Assembly: GCA_029821735.1 (NCBI GenBank)
Contig: JALGSU010000019.1
Location: 1 to 64,000 of the forward strand
Length of the DNA stretch: 64,000 nt
Direction: 5' to 3'
Origin: Candidatus Zipacnadia bacterium
Lineage (GTDB): Bacteria > Armatimonadota > Zipacnadia > Zipacnadales > UBA5352
Shown: in pieces, positions 55,187 to 62,453 of the stretch
Position numbering within the stretch: position 1 is the stretch's first letter
Layout: every line of letters starts with the position of its first letter
Translations under genes and position numbers: made by a program
The notes under the pieces: generated by a model
What the model was told of the DNA's origin: nothing
The model's input: only the letters and a program-made list of their open reading frames with translations
Database searches by the model: none

Positions 55187-55500
55187 CTGTCTTCGCGTGC
55201 AATATGGCTGAGACCCAGCATCGCGCGCAGGTGTATGCCACGAACGTGCGCGCGGGTGCTCTCTACACACTGTGGCTGGTGAAGATGGACGGCATGAAGG
55301 TGGCCTCCGCGCAGGAGTTGACCTCGAACTGGCGACCTTTGCGCGCGGATGCGCGCGCCGTGATCGCCTTCGTCGGCAACCTGCCAGACTGCCCCGTTGG
55401 GCGCGACGCGTTCGTGATCAAGTACCATCCCAACGATCAGAAAGGCGGGTTCTGGGACGGGGTCACGGTGCTGAAGGGCTATCTGGTGACGATGGAGTAG
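55054..55500 (+). CDS. Small secreted protein, copy 2
   Basis: About 148 residues from GTG 55054, the only start near the signal peptide (GLALACCAGALASES); the ribosome site (GAAGGG) is weak and close, and the true start codon may be missing. The mature part mirrors copy 1: YHPPEGGSW, FACNMAETQHRAQVYATNVRAG, LYTLWLVKMDG, GRDAFVIKYHPND and VTVLKG. The conserved CNMAExQHR and YxxWLVK motifs define the pair. Function is unknown; a location in the envelope near the redox proteins is inferred. The end overlaps the convergent GT-C gene by 38 bases. Confidence 0.6.
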   Translation: MGLALACCAGALASESYHPPEGGSWQMSRLYLKPVGPFTDATGVTVFACNMAETQHRAQVYATNVRAGALYTLWLVKMDGMKVASAQELTSNWRPLRADARAVIAFVGNLPDCPVGRDAFVIKYHPNDQKGGFWDGVTVLKGYLVTME

Positions 55501-56713
55501 CGGCGCCGATCATGTACATGAGGGCGATCTCGGGGATGCGCACCGCGAAGGCCAGCTCTGCGTCGAAGTAGTGCAGATAGGGCGCAAGCAACAGGAAGGT
55601 GATCGCAGGTAGCGTCACGTTCGGGAACAGGCAGGCGAAGGGCAACACCCATGACACATACCACGGGAAGAAGGTCGGACTGAGCAGCAGGACCGCGAGG
55701 AGAGCCAGGCCCACGTGCAGCGCGGCATCGCCACGCCGAAAGGTGAGCCATACGATCATTGTGAGCGCTGCCAGTCCGGTGAGTCCGCGGGCAACGACTT
55801 GGCCGCTAGCCGCCCCCAGCCCCAGCGTCGCAAGATAGCGAACGACGGCGAATATCCCTGAGTTGTTCTCCCACGAGCTCAGGTAGGCGCCGCTTCCGGA
55901 GATCAGGTCTCCAGCCCCGACACTCGCCAGCGGGATCATGAGCGCGACGCTCGCCAGCACGAAGATCGCCGTCGCCCGCCAGCCTGCCCGCCAGAGGATG
56001 ATGGGCACCGCGAAGACCATCTGAGTCTTGGCCATGACCGCCAGCCCATGCCGCCAGCCGCGCTGTATGAAGTAAAGCGCCCAGAGCAGAAAGAAGATTG
56101 AGATCGGGTCGAGGTGCCCGCCCACGCCGAACTCGACGGCCATCAAGGGATTCCACGCGTAGATTGCCAGCCACTTGTCCGGGACGCCACGCGCGCGCAT
56201 GAGTAAGAGCAGCGGCCACAGGCAGAGCAAATTGAAGAGGACCCCAAGCACGAAGACGCGGCGCGGCGTCGGGTCGAGGTGATACGTCCAGGCGAGCAGA
56301 TACTGGGTGATGGGCGGGTAGATCGTCTTGATCCACTTGTAGTCCATCGGCTCCCAATACTGGTCGCGATACTGCCATAGCTCGTGGTCGCCGGGCGCGT
56401 AGCGGAAGGGGTTGACGCCCTTCGCCAGAAGCAGCCCGTCCCAGTGATACCGATACGCGTCATGGTCCCACATGGGCTGGCCGCGCCAGGGGGCGAGGTG
56501 CATCACTATCGCGATGCCCACAATCCACACCCAGTGCAGGCGTAGACTCGTCCGGCGCAAGAGCACGAGCGCGAGCCCGTAGCACAGGAAGGCCGCACTC
56601 ACGATGAGGAGGAAACTGGGGATGCCCGCTGAGGTCGGCGTCAGCGATTGGCTCGCAAGGAGGCACGCAGCCGTGCCCGATCCCGCAAGCAGGACCAAAG
56701 TCTTCGTGGTCAT
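55463..56713 (-). CDS. GT-C membrane glycosyltransferase
   Basis: About 416 residues from ATG 56713 (GAGGG 6 bases upstream); an earlier start at 56818 would lie fully inside the glycosyltransferase on the other strand. About 10 membrane segments. WDHDAYRYHWDGLLLAKGVNPFRYAPGDHELW (about 75-110) is a typical acidic first loop of polyprenol-sugar-dependent GT-C enzymes, with YPPITQYLLAWTY and IYAWNPLMAVEFGVGGHLDP further on. It would mannosylate or glycosylate a lipid or protein on the outer face. The start overlaps the divergent GT2 gene's start by 41 bases. Confidence 0.75.
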   Translation of the reverse strand: MTTKTLVLLAGSGTAACLLASQSLTPTSAGIPSFLLIVSAAFLCYGLALVLLRRTSLRLHWVWIVGIAIVMHLAPWRGQPMWDHDAYRYHWDGLLLAKGVNPFRYAPGDHELWQYRDQYWEPMDYKWIKTIYPPITQYLLAWTYHLDPTPRRVFVLGVLFNLLCLWPLLLLMRARGVPDKWLAIYAWNPLMAVEFGVGGHLDPISIFFLLWALYFIQRGWRHGLAVMAKTQMVFAVPIILWRAGWRATAIFVLASVALMIPLASVGAGDLISGSGAYLSSWENNSGIFAVVRYLATLGLGAASGQVVARGLTGLAALTMIVWLTFRRGDAALHVGLALLAVLLLSPTFFPWYVSWVLPFACLFPNVTLPAITFLLLAPYLHYFDAELAFAVRIPEIALMYMIGAATPSSPDSPSAP

Positions 56714-57386
56714 CCCGGCCCTCAACGAGGAGGGCGCCATCGGCTCGGTCATAGGCGAGATCCCTCGACCGTCAGTCAGCGAAGTAGTGGTCGTCGATAA
56801 CGGATCAACTGACGCCACGGCGCGCGTGGCTGCTGAACACGGCGCACGCGTGGTGCGCGAAGATCAGCGCGGCTATGGCGCGGCCTGTCTGCGCGGTATC
56901 GCTGAGATTGAGGCGCTCGACGCAGCCGCGAAGGACATCGTGGTGTTCCTCGACGGCGACCACAGCGACTACCCCGCCGAACTACCCGAGCTGATCGCCC
57001 CCATAGTGGCGGGCGAAGCCGAGATGGTCATCGGCTCGCGCGCACTGGGCGCGTCTGAACGCGGATCGCTCACTGCCCAGCAGGTGCATGGTAATCGCCT
57101 GGCCTGCTGGATGATGCGCGTGCTGGTGCGACATCGCTACACCGACCTTGGACCTTTTCGCGCTATCCGCCTCGATGCCCTGCAGGCGCTGCAGATGCAG
57201 GACCGGAACTATGGCTGGACGGTCGAGATGCAGATGAAGGCGGTGCGGCGGGGCATGCGCGTGGCGGAGATACCCGTGAGTTACCGCAAACGCATCGGCC
57301 ACTCCAAGATTTCCGGCACGGTGCGCGGAACCATCATGGCCGGCTATAAGATCATCACCACGATCCTGAGGTATGCGCGAGCATGA
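56673..57386 (+). CDS. GT2 glycosyltransferase (DPM1-like)
   Basis: A 237-residue enzyme from GTG 56673, which follows AGGAGG by 9 bases. The GT-A core starts at once: VFVVIPALNEEGAIGSVI, VVVVDNGSTDATARVA, FLDGDHSDYP (the DxD-like metal site) and later GWTVEMQMKAVRRGMRVAEIPVSYRKRIGHSKI. This matches polyprenyl-phosphate mannosyl/glucosyltransferases. It probably makes the lipid-linked sugar donor used by the adjacent GT-C enzymes. Its stop overlaps the DUF2064 gene's start (ATGA). Confidence 0.88.
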   Translation: MPDPASRTKVFVVIPALNEEGAIGSVIGEIPRPSVSEVVVVDNGSTDATARVAAEHGARVVREDQRGYGAACLRGIAEIEALDAAAKDIVVFLDGDHSDYPAELPELIAPIVAGEAEMVIGSRALGASERGSLTAQQVHGNRLACWMMRVLVRHRYTDLGPFRAIRLDALQALQMQDRNYGWTVEMQMKAVRRGMRVAEIPVSYRKRIGHSKISGTVRGTIMAGYKIITTILRYARA

Positions 57387-58060
57387 AACGATCACTGGTA
57401 ATCATGGCGAAGCCGCCCACGCCCGGGCTGGCAAAGACCCGCTTGGCGGCAGCCATCGGTCCCGAGGACGCGGCGATGATCGCATACGGAATGCTGGCCG
57501 ACACACTCGAGCTCTGCGAAGCTGCGGCGCAGGCTGACGACGAAGACCTCGAACTGGTGCTGGCATATACTGCGGCACGCGAACTGTTCCGGTCGATGAC
57601 GCCGCAACAGTGGCGGCTCATCGAACAGCGAGGAGAGGGCCTCGACGAGCGCATGGACAACGTGTTGGCGGATATCTCGCCCAGTGTCGATGACCTGACC
57701 ATGTTCATCGGCAGTGACTCGCCACATATGCCCGAGGAGCGCATCTCGGAGGCGTTCGCGGCGCTGGATAAGGCCGACGTGGTGCTTGGGCCGTGCGAGG
57801 ACGGAGGTTACTACCTCATCGCCGTGCGAGGTACATGGCCTGCAGGGGCGCTGGCAGAGGTGCGCTGGAGTGGCGAGCACGCGCTAGCGGATACTCGCGA
57901 GGCGCTGACCGCCCACGGGCTTGCATGCGTTGAGATCGGCGAGTGGTATGACGTCGACGAGATTGAGGACCTGCGCAGACTCGCTGCGGACGCGGAGAAG
58001 ATGCCCCCGGGACGGCTGGAGAACACGTGGACGGCGCTGATGCGGGTGAAGCTGGATTAG
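57383..58060 (+). CDS. DUF2064 (TIGR04282) glycosyltransferase-like protein
   Basis: A 225-residue cytoplasmic protein. VIMAKPPTPGLAKTRLAAAIGPEDAA at the start is the TIGR04282 signature, with FIGSDSPHMPEE (about 112) and LGPCEDGGYYLIAV (about 135) supplying the rest of the nucleotide-sugar site. It is coupled to the GT2 gene by an ATGA overlap; these two occur together in many bacteria, often in arsenosugar or lipid-sugar pathways. The product here is unknown. Its stop overlaps the convergent DUF547 stop by four bases. Confidence 0.88.
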   Translation: MKRSLVIMAKPPTPGLAKTRLAAAIGPEDAAMIAYGMLADTLELCEAAAQADDEDLELVLAYTAARELFRSMTPQQWRLIEQRGEGLDERMDNVLADISPSVDDLTMFIGSDSPHMPEERISEAFAALDKADVVLGPCEDGGYYLIAVRGTWPAGALAEVRWSGEHALADTREALTAHGLACVEIGEWYDVDEIEDLRRLAADAEKMPPGRLENTWTALMRVKLD

Positions 58061-58956
58061 TCGCCTCTGCGCTCGGCCGCCCATTCGGCAGCTTGATCGT
58101 TGAGGCCCCACCCATAGTCGAGGAACTCCACCGAGAAGTCGTCGCCTATCTGGCTGGCCAACTCCTCTGGAGCGTATATCTTCACGTAGTCCAGCAAGCT
58201 CGGCTCCTCAATGCCCTTGACCTCAGTAAGCCAGCGAACGAAGTCCTCGCCGTACCAGTCGAGGATTGAGGACAGGTAGACGGTCTTGATCTCCGGGTCG
58301 ACATCCAGATGCGTGGGATCGTCGAAGAAGCGGCGGGCCTCGCGCTCGAGCTGGGCGTCGAGTCGGGCGGGAGTGAAGGCCTCGGCGGGCAGGCGCGGGC
58401 ACCCCATGGAGGCGCAGTTCAGGGCAAAGTGCACACGCGGCTCGAGGAACTCTTTGCGCACGATCTCGTGCTCTATCCCGTTGAGCGACAAGTCGCGGCC
58501 GCCGCAGATGCGGCCCTTGGCGTCGAATACGCCCGGGTCATCGCCGATATCCATCACACTGTCCACGGGATAAGCGTCGAGAACCGCCCTCAGCATCCAG
58601 GCGTTGTACGCGTTAAGCCAGTAGGCCAGCGCAGCCGCCTCGCCCGGGAAGGCCGCCAGATTGGTGTGCGGGCTGATCCCCTCTACTTGCTTGAGGAACG
58701 CATCCAGACGCGCCGGGCTGGCTTTCAAGCCCGCGTAGTCGACCAATCCGACTCCATCTACGTAGCTGTGGCAGACTTCCTCGAACGCCGAGACGTCGAA
58801 GACTACGTTCTGGACCGACGCGATTGGTACAGTCGCAGCCTCCGGCGGGTCAGCCGTCGGGGCACGCACTATGAAAATGAGGCCTACGACGCCCGCTACT
58901 ACGAGCACCGTCACCAGGAATGTCCCCACTGCAGACGGGCTGCGCGGAGTATCCAT
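58057..58956 (-). CDS. DUF547-domain membrane-anchored protein
   Basis: A 299-residue protein starting at ATG 58956 (GAAGGG ribosome site). An N-terminal membrane anchor (FLVTVLVVAGVVGLIFIV) is followed by a DUF547 domain: YAGLKASPARLDAFLKQVEG, ALAYWLNAYNAWMLRAVLDAYP (about 108), HFALNCASMGCPRLP (about 180), and the final FVRWLTEVKGI. The NCAS-x-CP motif with two Cys residues is the family mark. The role of DUF547 is unknown. A 51-residue membrane protein is encoded just upstream. Confidence 0.88.
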   Translation of the reverse strand: MDTPRSPSAVGTFLVTVLVVAGVVGLIFIVRAPTADPPEAATVPIASVQNVVFDVSAFEEVCHSYVDGVGLVDYAGLKASPARLDAFLKQVEGISPHTNLAAFPGEAAALAYWLNAYNAWMLRAVLDAYPVDSVMDIGDDPGVFDAKGRICGGRDLSLNGIEHEIVRKEFLEPRVHFALNCASMGCPRLPAEAFTPARLDAQLEREARRFFDDPTHLDVDPEIKTVYLSSILDWYGEDFVRWLTEVKGIEEPSLLDYVKIYAPEELASQIGDDFSVEFLDYGWGLNDQAAEWAAERRGD

Positions 58957-59004
58957 GCCTACCCTTCGCTCTGCTCACTTACCTGGGACGCGCGGCGATC
59001 CGCA

Positions 59005-59160
59005 CTATCCCGTGGCGCGTCCGCTGCTCGTCTTCACTGCAAGTGACCGGAAGATGACGTATACCGCCACTATCGCAAGAGCTCCAGCGGCTATCGGGTT
59101 TGCGGTTGACCAAACGACGACCTCGTGGATCAGATCTTCGACACCGTATGCAGGGCGCAC
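59005..59160 (-). CDS. 51-residue single-span membrane protein
   Basis: A short frame from GTG 59160 to TAG 59005, below usual ORF cut-offs. It has a strong GGGAGGAG ribosome site 6 bases upstream. The sequence starts MRPAYGVEDLIHEVVVW and has one membrane span (NPIAAGALAIVAVYVIFRSL), then a basic tail (AVKTSSGRATG), so the N-terminus is probably outside. It ends 48 bases before the DUF547 start and is likely its operon partner. No family is recognised. Confidence 0.55.
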   Translation of the reverse strand: MRPAYGVEDLIHEVVVWSTANPIAAGALAIVAVYVIFRSLAVKTSSGRATG

Positions 59161-59254
59161 CTCTGTCTCCTCCCGTGCCCCCCCAGTTACTTCAGTACTT
59201 GCCTCTCCCCATTAGGATTCCCATCCCCGCCCAAATTGAACCGTCGGGTTCCGC

Positions 59255-59305
59255 CCGGGGCCGTCCGCTTCGTTCCCTTGCCTTCGGACGAACAGACGGC
59301 CCCGG
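59255..59305 (-). terminator. Possible hairpin terminator after GH106-like gene
   Basis: An 11-base perfect inverted repeat (CCGGGGCCGTC at 59255-59265 and GACGGCCCCGG at 59295-59305) with a 29-base loop lies between the stop of the GH106-like gene (59352) and the 51-residue gene. There is no clear T tract on the minus strand, only a short AATTT a few bases later, so termination is uncertain. Confidence 0.35.
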
Positions 59306-59351
59306 TGTTCATACTCCCGGGGCGTGTGAGCATCCGGGCTGGTCCGGCTCT

Positions 59352-62296
59352 TTACGCCAGTGTCTGCACTTCGAACGGGCACATAACGCCGTGATCGGTG
59401 AGCTGGTACTCCCGCGTCCACCCACCGTTGTTCGGGTCGAATGAGTGAGGTCCGGTGCCCTGCCCCCACTCGGTGTGAAGCTGGCCAAGGATGTTCCGGC
59501 GCCCGCCAATGACCTCGACAACGATCTCGTTGCTTCCGTCAGCCAATGCGCTGGTGATGTCAGCGGCAAACGGCCCCCACGGCATGAAGAAGGTCTCACC
59601 ATTCACGTGAGCCGCCGCGCAGGTGCACGAGACTTCCGGCATGGACAGCACACAGCGCTGGTCGCCATCAGGTCGGTCCACAGTCAGCCGGTAGAGCACT
59701 GCGCCGCCGTAGTGATCCAGGCCCTGACCGACCCAGGAGCCGATGTCGAGCGTGGTCGGCGGGGCAGTCAGTGTCATATTGCCCGGAGCGGGCGCGCCGC
59801 CGTCAAGTGTCGTCACGCCGAAGTCGCCCACCAGGTACAGGTCCTCTATCTCCATGTCGGGGCGATAGTTGAAGCTGAGGACGACTTCGTTCTGGCCCTC
59901 AACCAGCAGAGAGCAGACGTCGATGGTTTTGATGTCCTCATCGACCCACCAGCCGGTCACTTCTCCGACCGGCTGACCATTCAGCGCTATCGCGAAGTCG
60001 GACGGTCCTTCGATGGCCAGACGGCAGGAAGCAGGGAGGTCGGTGACATCAAAGGTCCAGCGCAGGTCGTAGTGATCGCGCGGGGTGGTGTCGACTGTGC
60101 CCATCGCGTAGAGATACCAGGGCTGGTGCTCGGTGCCCAAACGCTTGCCGAGACCGTACTCAGCGCGGATGAGTTGGTCGGCCATGAGCGTCGGCATCAG
60201 CTCAGACCACTCAGCCTCGCCCTTGCGGAATCGGCAGTAGTCAAGCGGGAGAGTGTTCTCCTCGACCAGCTCGATGTCATAGGGGCCGGCGATCTTCTCG
60301 GTAGTCAGAACCGCTCGCTCGGCCGGCAGAGCATCAGCGTCAGCGACGTCGATGCCAATAGTCACAAGCGCGGAACCGGTCGGTCCGATATGCAGATCGA
60401 AGCAGACGCGACCATCCTCGGCAGTGGAGGCAAGCACGTTGCGTGTGCCGGTCAACGCGTCCCACAGCACCGCAGGCCCGTCGCCATCAACAGTAACCGT
60501 GGCAGTGTGGGCGCCCTGCCGGTCGTGCGACTGCAGGAAGAGTATCTGGCCCTTTTCAGTCTCGCGCAACATGTGCCAGAGACAGGTGATTTCCTCGCCG
60601 CCCTCGGTGACGGACAGCCGGCGATTCAGCATCGCCTCCACGCCCGACAGGCATCCCGCCACGTCCGGCGCGGTGTCGCTCATCGCGATGAGCTCGCCGA
60701 CCCCGTCTGACAGGGCTCCATCGATCCGCGTTGGCGTCTCACCGACGAAGATCACGTCCCCTCCGGCTTCGACGAACTCGCGCAGCAACTCGACCGTCGA
60801 CGAGCGTAGCGTAAGCGCGGGCGGGACCACTACCAGGCGGTAGCTCATCTCCCCCACTGCAAGCACGCCGTCCACGACGGACGCGTGGTTGGCCATGATG
60901 CCCTCGTCACCAAATTCCCAGCAGATATGCTGCTCCGTCAGAGCGTAGATGATCTCGTTCATCGGCTCGTGCAGGTCAGCCATCGCTCCGGTTCCGTAGC
61001 GCTCTTCCGGAGGCGGCATGGGCAGACCCCAGCCACTCTCGACCGTGTGCAGCACAAGCACGTCACTGACCAGACTGCCCTGCGTCAGCATCAGGCTGAG
61101 GCGACCGAAGTAGTCCTCGACCGTACGATAGTACTTCCACCACGGGCTGTGGTCGAGGATTGAGGCCGGGTAGTCGCGCTTGGCGCCACCGGCGAGCGAG
61201 TAGTGACTCAGGTGGGGGCAGCGGAAGTTGACGCCCATCGCATAGTCCCAGCCCGTGCAGCCATACAATTCGCTGAGCACGCGCTCCTTGCCGAACTGAT
61301 TCGCGGCCGAACTGCACTGCTTCGCGGTCGCCAACTCGTCCGCTTGGTCGGTGAGCAGATCGATGCCCGGCCACTGCATGAACTCGTAATGCGGCATGCA
61401 TGAGCCGACGGCGCGGATCTGGCTGCAGATGGTGTTCTCCAGCAACATGTGGCCGGTAAGCGCGATGTTCCGTTCTTCGCACCACTGGCCAATCTGCTGG
61501 CTGAATCCCTCGACAAACAGCTCGGTGGTGATGCGCCGGTAGTCATGACGCACCTTGGAGAAGTCACCGTCGGCCGGGTCGAAGACCAGCTCCGGCAGAT
61601 GCTCCATGATGTCATAACCAAAGCGATCGAGGAACTTGCCCGCCAGATCAAGCGTCCAGATCAGGCGGTATTCATAAGGTCTCCGAAGTCGTCAGCATAG
61701 CGGGCGGCATATTCATCGTGAGTGACGCGAATGTATTCCGCGACGGCGTCCGGGTTCATGGTATCGAGATAGCCGCCATCGTTGGTCCAGCCATTGGGTT
61801 CCTGAGTAGTCATCTCGAAAGCCAGCACGCGACCTTCCGCGTCGTCGACGTCCGCGATTGCGCGGTATGTCTGCAACTCGTTGCCGTCCGTCTCCACGTC
61901 AAAGACGGCGACGAAGTCAGCATCGCTATCGGGTTGGCCGTGCAGGCCGGCGCGCAAGTAGTGTAGGCGGAACTCGGGGTGTTCTCGCGTCACGAAGCCA
62001 CCAGCCGGCCCGGACGGCCAGCGGTCCTCATCATAGAGGAATGCCTTCATGCCCAGTTCTCGAGCCTTCTCCACGCACGTGCCCACGCACTCGAACCACT
62101 CGTCGCTCAGGTAAGCGGTTTTCAGGCCATAGCGACTGTGCATGAAGAATCCGCCGAGACCCGCATCGTGCATGCTCTGTATCTGGCGGCAGAGTCGGTC
62201 GGGGTCGAGTTCACTGTTCCACGACCAGAAGGGCGCACCCCGGTATATGGCCGCGGGCGCAATCCAGTTGCTTGTGAGTTCGTCGAAGGTGCTCAT
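59352..62296 (-). pseudogene. GH106-like glycoside hydrolase, frame-broken
   Basis: ATG 62296 (GAGGAGA ribosome site, no signal peptide) gives YRGAPFWSWNSELDPDRLCRQ, DAGLGGFFMHSRYGLKTAYLSDEW and FLYDEDRWPSGPAGG, the GH106 (alpha-L-rhamnosidase-like) N-terminal TIM barrel. It ends in an out-of-frame TGA at 61661. From about 61675 the barrel continues in another frame as PYEYRLIWTLDLAGKFLD, then FGYDIMEHLPELVFD and IALTGHMLLENTI, with a C-terminal beta-sandwich to 59352. Between FGD and PYEY the conserved PGxFTDEP stretch of the family, which carries acidic residues, is missing. So the lesion is a short deletion with frameshift, either real or an assembly error. If repaired it would be about 990 residues and would remove rhamnose or a similar sugar. 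Confidence 0.7.
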
Positions 62297-62453
62297 CGTA
62301 CTTCGTCTCCTCGGATGAACGTCTTGGCCCGGCGGGGCGTGTTTCTCCGCCACCACAGGACTTGCCTCCACCACTGATGAGGGAGGTCCGACCGCTGGGG
62401 CGGATGAAACTGGTCGCTCGTTGAGCCACCACGCACTCTCCAGGGATGATCCC

